Positions 17,001-25,841 of a stretch of 64,000 bases of DNA are shown piece after piece. The stretch comes from Crossiella sp. SN42 (GTDB taxonomy: Bacteria; Actinomycetota; Actinomycetes; Mycobacteriales; Pseudonocardiaceae), in NCBI RefSeq assembly GCF_023897065.1, contig NZ_JAMHIV010000018.1:1-64000 (forward strand). Reading direction: 5' to 3'. Made by a program: the position numbers and the translations under genes. The notes below the pieces were generated by a model. That model was not told the DNA's origin. It saw nothing but the letters and a program-made list of their open reading frames with translations, and made no database searches. Position 1 is the first letter of the stretch. Every line of letters starts with the position of its first letter.

Positions 17001-20000
17001 CAGTTCACATCCTTCTGCGCGTCTTCGGGGGTTGCCATCAGGCGGGTCAGCACCCGCGCCACCTCGCCGACGTGCGGTGGGCGCAGGACGCCGAGGTGGT
17101 TGCCGCTGACCCGGTGCACGTCGAGTCCGCCGGTGGCGAGTTCGGCCCAGCGCTGGGTGTAGTCGGTGAAGTCGACGCCGACGGCGACCTCGTGCTCACC
17201 GGCGGCCAGCTCGTCGCCCGCGATCAGGTGCAGGCGGCCCGGACAGGGTTCGTGTCGGTAGTTCAGGCGGGTGGCCAGCAGTTCGCGCCACACCCGCACC
17301 CTGGACGGCCAGAACTCGTCGCCCGGCACCGGCGGGTCGATGCGGCCGTCGTCGACGATCTGCTCCAGCACGCCGACCGCCCGGTCCTGGATGCCGGGGA
17401 CCTCCTCGGCGACCGCGGTGGCCAGCTCGGCCAGCAGGGCCTCGGCGCGGCGGAACCGGGTCATGAACTCGTGCATGTTGGCGCGATCATGGCTGTCCAG
17501 CGCGGGATCGAGCAGCATGAAGGTGACCTGCTCGCCCTCGGCGCGCAGCTGCCGGGTCATCTCGGTGGTGATCTGGCTGCCGCCGCACCAGCCGAGCAGC
17601 CGGTAGGGTCCGGTGGGTTGCAGGCGGCGCAGCTGGGCGAGGTTCAGTTCGGCGATCTGGTGCACGGTCTCCGGCGGCGGGCACTGGCGGCTCAGGCCGG
17701 GCCACTCGAAGGCGGCGACCGGCTGGTCGGGGCCGAGGTGCTCGGCCAGCTGGGTGAACCAGTGCGCGCTGCCGGGGTGCACGCAGAACAGCGGCGGCCT
17801 GCTTCCCCCACGGCGCAACCACACCACCGCGTCCAGGGTGTCCACATCGGACTGTGCCGTGCCGCCGATGACGCGGGCCAGTTCGGCGATGGTGCGGTGT
17901 TCGTAGAAGTCGCGGAAGGACAGCCGGATGCCGTGCTCCTCGCGGAGTTTCACGATGATCCGCATGACGCTGAGCGAGTGGCCGCCGAGCTCGGTGAAGC
18001 TGTCGTGCACGCCGATGCGGGGCAGCCGCAGGGCCTCGGCCCAGGCGCGGGCCAGGATGTTCTCCACCGCGGTGCGCGGCGCCTGGAACCTGGCGGCGGA
18101 CCGGGACAGCTCGGGCTGCGGCAGGCGCGCGGTGTCGACCTTGCCGTTGGCGGTCAGCGGCAGCTCGTCGAGCTCGAGGAAGGCTTGCGGCACCAGGTAG
18201 TCCGGCAGGATATCGGCGAGGCTGCCCGGCAACGCGGCCAGGTCCAGGGTGGTGCCGTCGGCGGGCACCAGGTAGGCGATGAGCTCCTTGTCGCCGGAGG
18301 GCGCGGTGTGCACGCGCACGGTGACGTCCTGGAGCGGGACCTGCCGGTGCAGCGCGGCCTCGATCTCGCCCAGCTCGATCCGGTAGCCGCGGATCTTGAC
18401 CTGGTGGTCGACCCGGCCGGCGAACTCCAGCACCCCGTCGGCGCGGTAGCGGGCCAGGTCGCCGGTGCGGTACAGCCGCGCACCTGCTTGTCCGGCATAG
18501 GGATCGGGGATGAACCGGGCCGCGGTCAGCTCGGGCCGCTCGACGTAGCCGCGGGCCAGCTGGGCACCGCCGATGTAGAGCTCCCCCGCCACCCCGACCG
18601 GCACCAGTTCCAGGTTGGCGTCCAGTACCCGCATCACGGTGTTGGCGATGGGCTTGCCGATCGGCAGCACGCCGGGTTCGAGCCGGTCCGGGGTCGCTTC
18701 CAGCCAGGAGCAGCCGACGGTGGTCTCGGTGGGGCCGTACTCGTTGTCCACCACCGTGTCCGGGGCGTGTTGTGCCCAGCTGGACACCATGTCCCGGACC
18801 AGTTCCTCGCCACCGGCGATGATCCTGCCAGTGGCCCGGCGGATCGCGTCCGGGGACAGCGACTGGTTGAGCACCGCCAGGTGTGAGGGGGTCAGCTTGA
18901 GCAGGCCGAACTCGCCGTGCTCCAAAGCGTCCACGAGCGCGTCGATGCCGGGGGTGCCGTCGTCGGCGGTGATGGTGACCGGCTGGCCGGTGAGCAGCGC
19001 GGGGAACACCGAGGTGACCGGCAGGTCGAAGGCGACCGAGGAGTACAGCGGCGAACCCTTGCCGCGCAACGGGGTGTAGGCACCGAGGCACCAGAGCACG
19101 TAGTTGACCAGGTTGCGATGCTCGATCATGACGCCCTTGGGCGTGCCGGTCGAGCCCGAGGTGTAGATGATGTAGGCGAGCGACTCTGGGGTCGCGGTCC
19201 GAGCCAGGTCCACTGTGGACAGTTTGGTGAGGTCGGTTTGGTCCAGGAGAACGGTCTTGTGGCCGGACACCAGGGGTGCGGTCGCGGACTCGGCCAGCAC
19301 CACCTCGGCGCGGGCCTCGGCGAGCAGGCCGGCGAGCCGCTGGGCCGGGTGGGCGGGGTCGAGTGGCAGGTAGGCCGCACCGGCCTTGAGCACGCCGAGC
19401 ATCGCGGCCACCAGGTCGGGACCGCGGCGCAGCAGGATGCCGACCCGGGACTCCTGGCCGACGCCGAGATCGCGGAGGTGGCGGGCGATCCGGTTGGCGC
19501 GGGCGTTGAGCGCGGAATAGTCCACAGTGGACCCGTCGGGGCAGCGCAGGGCGACCGCGTCCGGGGTCCGGCTGACCTGCTGCTCGAACAGCTCGTGCAG
19601 GCACAGGTCCGGGTACGCCACGGGTTCACCGTTGGCGAAGGACAGCAGTCGCGCGGTCTCGTCCTCGTCCAGGCCGTTGTTCCTGGCCGCGCCGAGCGGG
19701 TCGGCGGCCATGAGCTCCAGGATCCGCCGGTACAGCCGGGCCAGGCGTTCGCCGTTGGCGCGGCTGATCCGCTCAGGCCGGGCGGCCAGGAACAGCGCGC
19801 CGGGGAAGGTCCACACGTCCAGGGCGAACTCGTTCGGGCTGACGTCGACCACGCCCGCCGACTCGATCCGCCGCGCGTCCAGCACGTGGAAGTCCAGGTA
19901 GGTGAACGCGGTCTCCACCAGCGACGCGCCGCCGCCCCACTCGCGCTGCATCTCCGGCAGCGGGAAGCGGCGGTGCGGCCACACCGCGACCTCCTCGGCG

Positions 20001-23000
20001 AAGACCTGCCGCACCAGGTCGATCCAGGTGGTCCCGGTCAGCTCGACGCCGACCGGCACGGTGTTGAGGTGCATGCCGCGCACGGTCTCGCCACCGCTGG
20101 TCTCAAGGCGGCCGTTGCACACCAGGCCGGTGTGGAAGCGGGGCGAACCGCTGAGCACACTGAGGGCCTTGAGATGCGCGGTGAACAGCACGCTCTTGAG
20201 CGAGACCCCGGCCACCACGGCCAGCGCGCGCAGGCCGGGTTCGAGGTCGCCGATCGGCACGCCGATCTTGTAGGCCGTCTCGCCCTGCTCCGGGTCCGCG
20301 GCCCAGCCCTCGGGCAGCTCGACCCGGTCGAACCGGTTCAGGCGGTCCCGCCAGAACTCGCGGTCCCCGGATTCGCTGAGGGAGCGCCGTTCCAGCGCGA
20401 TGTAGTCGGCGAACCGGACACTGTGGACGGTCGGTGCGGCCGGTTCGCGGCCGTCGCGCAGGGCGCGGTAGTCGGCCATCAGCTCGGTGATCAGGGAGTG
20501 GTGGCTCCAGCCGTCCAGGATGGCGTGGCATTCGATGAAGGAGAACGTCCAGCGGTCCTCGGCGGTCTGGTGCGCGTGGAACCGCAGCATCGGCGCCTTG
20601 GTGACGTCGAACGGCGTGGCGCGGGTGGCGGTGATGAAGCGCTGGATCTCGGCGTCCGGGTCGGCGGTGTGCCGGAGGTCGTGGTAGCCGACCTCGATGG
20701 TCCCGGCCGGGTGCACCAGCTGGAGGGGTTCGCTGAAACCGTTGAGATTGAAGGAGGTGCGCAGGATCTCGTGCCGCTGGGCCAGCAGTGCCGCGGCCTG
20801 GCGCAGGGCGGGCAGGTCGAACGGGCCGTCGTCGTTGATCGGCAGCAGGGTGATGTTGTGGTACGGGCTTTCCTCGCTGTCGGCGATCATCTGGTAGACC
20901 ATGGCCGCCTGCACCATGGAGATCGGATAGGCGTCGACCAGCCCGGCGGGCAGCGCGCGCCGATCGGCCGGGGACAGCAGCGCGAAGGCTTCGACCCGTT
21001 GTTCCTCCGCATTGTCCACAGTGGACTGGACGCGGGTTTCGCTGAACCGGGCCAGTTCCTCGACGGTCTGGTGCAGCAGCAGGTTCTGCACGGACAGGTC
21101 GATGCCGCGCGGGCGGAGCGCGCCGACCACCCGGATGGCGCGGATGGAGTCGCCGCCGAGGGTGAAGAAGTTGTCCCGCACGCCGACCTCGGGCACGCCG
21201 AGCACCTCGGCCCAGGTCTCGGCGATGACCTGTTCCACCGGGTTGCGCGGGGCGACCCGCTCGGCGGAGTCCTGGCCGCGGTGGGTGTCCGGGTCGGGCA
21301 GGGCGGCGTGGTCGATCTTGCCGTTGACCGTGAGCGGGAACTCGGCCACCGGGACGAACAGCGCCGGGACCATGTAGGCAGGCAGCGTCCGGCCGAGGTG
21401 TTCGCGCAGCTCGGTGACCGCTACCGACCGGCCGGTGAGGTAGGCGACCAGCCGGGATCGGTGGGCCAGGACCAGGGCCTTGTCCACCGAGGGGTGGGTG
21501 GACAAGGCCGCCTCGATCTCGCCGGGTTCGATGCGGTGGCCGCGGATCTTGAGCTGGTTGTCGGCGCGGCCGAGGAACTCCAGGTCGCCGTCCGCGCGGT
21601 AGCGGGCCAGGTCTCCGGTGCGGTACATGCGCGCGCCCGGGGTGGTGGCGTAGGGGTCGGGGCCGAAGCGGTCGGCGGTGAGCGCGGGCCTGCCGAGGTA
21701 GCCGCGGGCCAGGCCGGGGCCGGAGACGTGGACCTGGCCGGGCACCCCGATCGGCACCGGGTTCAGCTCCCCGTCCAGCACGTACAGCCGGAGGTCGCGG
21801 AGCGCGCCGCCGACCGGGCTGCGCTGCTCCCCGTCCAGGTCCGCCCGGCCGATCGGCCGGTAGGTGACGTGCACGGTGGTCTCGGTGATCCCGTACATGT
21901 TGACCAGCTCGGGCCGCTGGTCGCCGAAGCGGTAGAACCAGGGCGCCAGCTCGGTCACGTCCAGGGCCTCGCCGCCGAAGACCACGGTGCGCAGGGCGAG
22001 CGCGTCGGCAGGCAGGCCCGCCTGGGTGACCGCCTCGACCAGGCCGCGGAAGGCGGAGGGGGTCTGGTTGAGCACGGTGACCTGTTCGCTGATGAGCAGG
22101 TCGAGGAAGTCCTGCGGGGAGCGGGAAATCTCGTAGGGCACCACCACGGCGGTGCCGCCGTGCAGCAGCGCGCCCCACAGTTCCCAGACGGAGAAGTCGA
22201 AGGCGTAGGAGTGGAACAGGGTCCACACGTCGGTGGGGCCGAAGCCGAAGTCCGGTTCGCAGGCGCGCAGCAGGCGCAGCACGTTGGCGTGGGTGACCTG
22301 CACGCCCTTGGGGCGGCCGGTGGAGCCGGAGGTGTAGATAACGTAGGCGAGGTTGTCCGGCGTGGCCAGGTTTTCCGGGTCGGTGTCCGGGTGGCCGGGC
22401 TGGTCCACCGGCAGGCAGGTGACCCCGGGCAACGCGGCGTCGGTGACCGCGAGGGAGACCTCGGCGTCCTCCACCAAGTAGGCCAACCGGTCGGCGGGCG
22501 CGGCCGGGTCCAGCGGCAGGTAGCCCGCGCCGGACTTGAGCACCGCGAGCAGGGCGACCACCAGGTCCGGGCCGCGGTCCAGGCAGACGCCGACCGGGTG
22601 GTCCGGTCCGGCGCCACGGGCGCGCAGCGCGTGGGCGAGGCGGTTGGCCCGTGCGTTCAGCTCGGCGTAGCTGAGGTGCTGGCCGCGGTGGCGCAGCGCG
22701 GTCGCCCCGGGGACGCGGCGGACCTGGGCCTGGAACACCTCGTGCAGGCACTCCGCGGCGGGGAAGGTCCTGGCCGCGCCCGCCCACGGGCCGAGCAGCT
22801 GGGCGCGTTCCGGTGCGGTGAGCAGGTCGAGCGCGCCCACTCGAACGGTCGGCTGGGCGGCGATGCTGGTCAGCAGCTGGGTGAAGTGACCGATCATCCG
22901 GCGGATCGTGCTCGCGTCGAACAGCGCGGTGGCGTACTCGAGCTGGCCGGTCAGCGAGCCGTCGGGGTGGGCGGCCAGGGCCAGGCCGAGGTCGAACTTG

Positions 23001-24382
23001 GCCGCGCTCCAGGCGACCGGTTCCTGTTCGGCGCGCAGGCCGGGCAGCTCGGTGGGGGTGCCGCTGGTGAGCTGGAAGGCGACCTGGAACAGCGGGTTGC
23101 GGGACGGGTCGCGTTCGGGGGCCAGCTCGTCCACGATGCGCTCGAACGGGGTGTGCTGGTGCGCGTAGGCGGTCAGGGCGGTCTCCCGGACCCTGGCCAC
23201 CAGGTCGCGGAAGGTCGGGTCGCCGGAGAGGTCGGTGCGCAGCAGCACGGTGTTGACGAACAGGCCGACGAGGTGCTGGAGCTCGGCGCGGTCGCGACCG
23301 GCCACCGGGCTGCCCACCACCACGTCGTGTTGTCCGGCGTAGCGGCCGAGCAGCAGCTGGAAAGCGGCCAGCAGCACCATGAACGGGGTGGCGCCCACCT
23401 CGCGGCCGGTGCGCAGCAGCGGTTCGACCAGCCGGGCCGGCAGGGTGAAGGTCTCGGTGGCGCCGCGGCTGTCCCGGACCGGGCCTCTGGGCCGATCGGT
23501 CGGCAGGGCCAGCGGGGTAAGTCCGGCGAGGGTCTTGCGCCAGTGCGCGAGCTGCTCGGCCAGGCGCGGGCCGGTGAGCTGTTCGCGCTGCCAGGCGGCG
23601 TAGTCGGCGTACTGCACCGGGACCGGGGGCAGCGGGGAGGGCATGCCGGCGGCGAGGGTGGCGTAGAGGCGGTCCAGCTCGGTCAGCAGCACCGACTCCG
23701 ACCAGCCGTCGGCGGCGATGTGGTGGGTGGTGATCAGCAGGATCGTCTCGTCCGCGGCGAGCCGGATCAGCAGGGCGCGGATCGGGTGCTCGGTGGCCAG
23801 GTCGATCGGACGGCGGCCGTCGGCCTCGATCAGCTTGCCGATCCGGGCCTCGGAGTTCGCGCCGCGCAGGTCGGCCTCGCGCCAGGCGATCGGGCCGGGC
23901 GGGTCGATGATCTGCACCGGCTCACCGTCCACAGTGGAGTACCGGGTGCGCAGGATCTCGTGGCGGGCCACGATCTGCGCCAGCGCGGCGCGCAGCGCGA
24001 CCACGTTGACCAGGCCGCGCAGCCGCAGCCGCAGCGGCATCAGGTACTCGGTGCCGCCGGGCTGGATCTGGTCCAGCACCCACAGCCGCCGCTGGGCGAA
24101 CGACAGCGGCAGCACGCCGTCCCTGGGCACCGGGGTGATCCCGTGCTCCGGTGCGGCCGGGGCGAGGCCGCGCAGCCTGCGCTGGAGCAGCTCCGCGCGG
24201 GAGATCGAGCGAGGGCCAGTCCCCGAAATCCCGTCCACGAGAGTCGTGATCGAGGTGGTTCCTGGCGGTGCGGCCGGACCGCCCTCATACAGGGCGTATT
24301 CGGGCGGTTCGGTCGTGCCGCCAGGGACCACCTCGGCGCGGCTATCGTGGACGGGATTTTGGGGACTGGCCCTCTTGCTCAT
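17000..24382 (-). CDS. NRPS1: C-A(Thr)-T-C-A(Asn)-T-TE
   Basis: 2460-aa two-module nonribosomal peptide synthetase with thioesterase. C1 has HHIAADGW near residue 220. A1 has FDFSVWE near 728; hand-aligned code DFWNVGMVH(K), essentially the Thr code. T1 is GGDSIRA near 1077. C2 has ECHAILDGW near 1288 (first His of HHxxxDG is Cys). A2 has FDLPVTS near 1786; code DLTKIGEVG(K), Asn type. T2 is GGHSLSV near 2134. The TE has GWCGGSQ near 2266, with Cys instead of the usual Ser nucleophile. The termination domain makes this the last synthetase of the line. ATG 24382 follows AGGAAGG. Residues about 4-57 are encoded by a 164-bp palindrome and match no NRPS domain. Confidence 0.93.
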   Translation of the reverse strand: MSKRASPQNPVHDSRAEVVPGGTTEPPEYALYEGGPAAPPGTTSITTLVDGISGTGPRSISRAELLQRRLRGLAPAAPEHGITPVPRDGVLPLSFAQRRLWVLDQIQPGGTEYLMPLRLRLRGLVNVVALRAALAQIVARHEILRTRYSTVDGEPVQIIDPPGPIAWREADLRGANSEARIGKLIEADGRRPIDLATEHPIRALLIRLAADETILLITTHHIAADGWSESVLLTELDRLYATLAAGMPSPLPPVPVQYADYAAWQREQLTGPRLAEQLAHWRKTLAGLTPLALPTDRPRGPVRDSRGATETFTLPARLVEPLLRTGREVGATPFMVLLAAFQLLLGRYAGQHDVVVGSPVAGRDRAELQHLVGLFVNTVLLRTDLSGDPTFRDLVARVRETALTAYAHQHTPFERIVDELAPERDPSRNPLFQVAFQLTSGTPTELPGLRAEQEPVAWSAAKFDLGLALAAHPDGSLTGQLEYATALFDASTIRRMIGHFTQLLTSIAAQPTVRVGALDLLTAPERAQLLGPWAGAARTFPAAECLHEVFQAQVRRVPGATALRHRGQHLSYAELNARANRLAHALRARGAGPDHPVGVCLDRGPDLVVALLAVLKSGAGYLPLDPAAPADRLAYLVEDAEVSLAVTDAALPGVTCLPVDQPGHPDTDPENLATPDNLAYVIYTSGSTGRPKGVQVTHANVLRLLRACEPDFGFGPTDVWTLFHSYAFDFSVWELWGALLHGGTAVVVPYEISRSPQDFLDLLISEQVTVLNQTPSAFRGLVEAVTQAGLPADALALRTVVFGGEALDVTELAPWFYRFGDQRPELVNMYGITETTVHVTYRPIGRADLDGEQRSPVGGALRDLRLYVLDGELNPVPIGVPGQVHVSGPGLARGYLGRPALTADRFGPDPYATTPGARMYRTGDLARYRADGDLEFLGRADNQLKIRGHRIEPGEIEAALSTHPSVDKALVLAHRSRLVAYLTGRSVAVTELREHLGRTLPAYMVPALFVPVAEFPLTVNGKIDHAALPDPDTHRGQDSAERVAPRNPVEQVIAETWAEVLGVPEVGVRDNFFTLGGDSIRAIRVVGALRPRGIDLSVQNLLLHQTVEELARFSETRVQSTVDNAEEQRVEAFALLSPADRRALPAGLVDAYPISMVQAAMVYQMIADSEESPYHNITLLPINDDGPFDLPALRQAAALLAQRHEILRTSFNLNGFSEPLQLVHPAGTIEVGYHDLRHTADPDAEIQRFITATRATPFDVTKAPMLRFHAHQTAEDRWTFSFIECHAILDGWSHHSLITELMADYRALRDGREPAAPTVHSVRFADYIALERRSLSESGDREFWRDRLNRFDRVELPEGWAADPEQGETAYKIGVPIGDLEPGLRALAVVAGVSLKSVLFTAHLKALSVLSGSPRFHTGLVCNGRLETSGGETVRGMHLNTVPVGVELTGTTWIDLVRQVFAEEVAVWPHRRFPLPEMQREWGGGASLVETAFTYLDFHVLDARRIESAGVVDVSPNEFALDVWTFPGALFLAARPERISRANGERLARLYRRILELMAADPLGAARNNGLDEDETARLLSFANGEPVAYPDLCLHELFEQQVSRTPDAVALRCPDGSTVDYSALNARANRIARHLRDLGVGQESRVGILLRRGPDLVAAMLGVLKAGAAYLPLDPAHPAQRLAGLLAEARAEVVLAESATAPLVSGHKTVLLDQTDLTKLSTVDLARTATPESLAYIIYTSGSTGTPKGVMIEHRNLVNYVLWCLGAYTPLRGKGSPLYSSVAFDLPVTSVFPALLTGQPVTITADDGTPGIDALVDALEHGEFGLLKLTPSHLAVLNQSLSPDAIRRATGRIIAGGEELVRDMVSSWAQHAPDTVVDNEYGPTETTVGCSWLEATPDRLEPGVLPIGKPIANTVMRVLDANLELVPVGVAGELYIGGAQLARGYVERPELTAARFIPDPYAGQAGARLYRTGDLARYRADGVLEFAGRVDHQVKIRGYRIELGEIEAALHRQVPLQDVTVRVHTAPSGDKELIAYLVPADGTTLDLAALPGSLADILPDYLVPQAFLELDELPLTANGKVDTARLPQPELSRSAARFQAPRTAVENILARAWAEALRLPRIGVHDSFTELGGHSLSVMRIIVKLREEHGIRLSFRDFYEHRTIAELARVIGGTAQSDVDTLDAVVWLRRGGSRPPLFCVHPGSAHWFTQLAEHLGPDQPVAAFEWPGLSRQCPPPETVHQIAELNLAQLRRLQPTGPYRLLGWCGGSQITTEMTRQLRAEGEQVTFMLLDPALDSHDRANMHEFMTRFRRAEALLAELATAVAEEVPGIQDRAVGVLEQIVDDGRIDPPVPGDEFWPSRVRVWRELLATRLNYRHEPCPGRLHLIAGDELAAGEHEVAVGVDFTDYTQRWAELATGGLDVHRVSGNHLGVLRPPHVGEVARVLTRLMATPEDAQKDVN
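24211..24374. repeat. 164-bp imperfect palindrome within the NRPS1 5' coding end
   Basis: Left arm starts GAGGGCCAGTCCCC (24211-24224) and the right arm ends with its exact complement (24361-24374). Pairing continues inward with few mismatches: ATCCCGTCCACGA against TCGTGGACGGGAT, CGAGGTGGTTCCTGGCGGT against its near-complement, ACCGCCC against GGGCGGT, and a centre near 24290. It is translated as the unusual N-terminus of NRPS1. It is similar in size to the 166-bp element at 1986-2151 but different in sequence. It could be a MITE-like insertion or an mRNA structure limiting translation. Confidence 0.85.
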
Positions 24383-24523
24383 CGTTCGCCTTCCTGTCTA
24401 CCGGTCGGCCGATCAGGGGATAGCCTGCCGAGCGCGCGGGGTGCGGGAGCAGAGTCAGCGCGGTACCTCTGTCGGCAGGTGGGACTGCCTGCGTGGGTGC
24501 CGGTCCTTCTCTGTGGAGGCGGG
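24383..24523. promoter_or_regulatory. Divergent promoter region, NRPS1 / MFS exporter
   Basis: 141 nt separate the divergent starts of NRPS1 and the MFS gene, so promoters for both must lie here or in the palindrome next to it. I could not assign -35/-10 boxes with confidence. Confidence 0.4.
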
Positions 24524-25783
24524 GTGGGCGCGAGAAGCATCGGGCGCATGAGCGAAGAGGTGCCGCCGCTGCGGCGCAATCGGGACTTCCTGTTGCTGTG
24601 GTCGGGTTCGGCGGTGTCCAGCCTCGGCGCGAACGCCTCCAGCGTGGCCTATCCCCTGCTGGTGCTGGCGCTGACCGGGTCGCCGGTGGACGCGGGCCTG
24701 AGCGGGTTCGTCGCGCTGCTGCCCCAGCTGATCTGCCAGGTGCCGGCCGGGGCGTTGGTGGATCGGTGGAACCGGAAGCGGGTGATGATCTGGTGTGACG
24801 TCCTGCGCGCGCTGGCCATCGGCACGCTGGCCGCGGCGCTGGTGCTGGATGCGCTGACGTTGCCGCACATCCTGGCCGTCGGGTTCACCGAGGGCGTGCT
24901 GACCGTGACGTTCAAGATCGCCGCGGCGGCCGCGGTGCCGAACGTGGTGCATCCGAGCCATCTGACCTTCGCGTTGTCCCGCAACGAGGCCAGGGAGCGG
25001 GGCGCGGCGATGCTGGGGCAGCCGCTGGGCGGGATGCTGTTCGGGCTGGGGCGGGCGGTGCCGTTCCTGTTCGACGCGCTGACCTACCTGGTGTCGCTGG
25101 TCTCGTTGTTGTTGATCCGCAAGGACTTCCAGGCTTCCCGGAAGCGGCAGCCGGTGGACCTGTCGGCCGGGATCACCTGGTTGTGGCGGCAGCCGTTCCT
25201 GCGGATGACCACGTTCCTGGTGGCGGGCAGCAACTTCCTGTTCCGGGCGCTGTTCCTGGTGGTGATCGTGATCGCCGCGGACTACGGGGCCTCGCCGACG
25301 CTGGTGGGGGTGATGTTCGGGCTGGCTGCGGTCGGCGGGGTGCTGGGGTCCCTCGCCGCGCCCGCGCTGGAGCGGCGGCTGTCCATGCGGGTGGTGGTGG
25401 TCGGGGCCAACTGGGCCTGGGGACTGCTGGTGCCGATGGTGTTGCTGGTGCCCAATGCCTATGTGCTGGGCGCGGTGTACGCGCTGATGTGCTTCGTCGG
25501 CCCGGTGTGGAACGTGGCGATCTCGGCCTACCAACTGGCGGTCACCCCGGACCACATCCAGGGGCGGGTGCTGGGGGCGGCGGGGATGATCGCGTTCGGC
25601 GCGGTGCCGCTGGGGTCGTTGCTGGGCGGGTTCGCGCTGGAGTGGATCGGGGCGCGGGCGACGGTGTGGGCGCTGGCGGTGTGGATGATCGGGCTGGCGG
25701 TGCTGGCCACGGTGAGCCCGGCGGTGCGGGACGCGCCCAGTCTGGCGCGGGCGGTGGCGGAACGCGAGGCGGTCGTCCGGTGA
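24524..25783 (+). CDS. MFS exporter (EntS/MFS_3 type)
   Basis: About 419-aa major facilitator protein with about 12 hydrophobic segments. The start RNRDFLLLWSGSAVSSLGANAS and the loop VDRWNRKRVMIWCDVLRA (motif A-like, DRWNRKR) are typical of the EntS/MFS_3 exporters that secrete siderophores and nonribosomal peptides. Its place between the two NRPS operons suggests export of, or self-resistance to, the cluster product. GTG 24524 is chosen for GGAGG four bases upstream; ATG 24548 (411 aa) is the alternative. It is convergent with the LanB-like gene, with a terminator between. Confidence 0.88.
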   Translation: MGARSIGRMSEEVPPLRRNRDFLLLWSGSAVSSLGANASSVAYPLLVLALTGSPVDAGLSGFVALLPQLICQVPAGALVDRWNRKRVMIWCDVLRALAIGTLAAALVLDALTLPHILAVGFTEGVLTVTFKIAAAAAVPNVVHPSHLTFALSRNEARERGAAMLGQPLGGMLFGLGRAVPFLFDALTYLVSLVSLLLIRKDFQASRKRQPVDLSAGITWLWRQPFLRMTTFLVAGSNFLFRALFLVVIVIAADYGASPTLVGVMFGLAAVGGVLGSLAAPALERRLSMRVVVVGANWAWGLLVPMVLLVPNAYVLGAVYALMCFVGPVWNVAISAYQLAVTPDHIQGRVLGAAGMIAFGAVPLGSLLGGFALEWIGARATVWALAVWMIGLAVLATVSPAVRDAPSLARAVAEREAVVR

Positions 25784-25794
25784 TCGCGGAAGTG

Positions 25795-25826
25795 AGCCCC
25801 CGCCCGGGTTGTCCGGGGCGGGGGCT
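25795..25826. terminator. Bidirectional terminator
   Basis: AGCCCCCGCCC pairs perfectly with GGGCGGGGGCT, followed by TTTG, between the convergent MFS and LanB-like genes. Confidence 0.8.
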
Positions 25827-25841
25827 TTGTGGTGACCGCGG

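Noticed and set aside
19207-19219. 13-bp palindromes as transcription terminators
   Set aside because: They lie within long coding regions, have no T tract and too short a stem, and occur in both orientations inside genes.
18917-24520. Very long open reading on the plus strand opposite NRPS1
   Set aside because: It is a mirror of the strongly biased NRPS codons (third-position G+C), has no domain match and low-complexity Gln/Gly/Val-rich content. Only the last part, from about 24524, is the real MFS gene.
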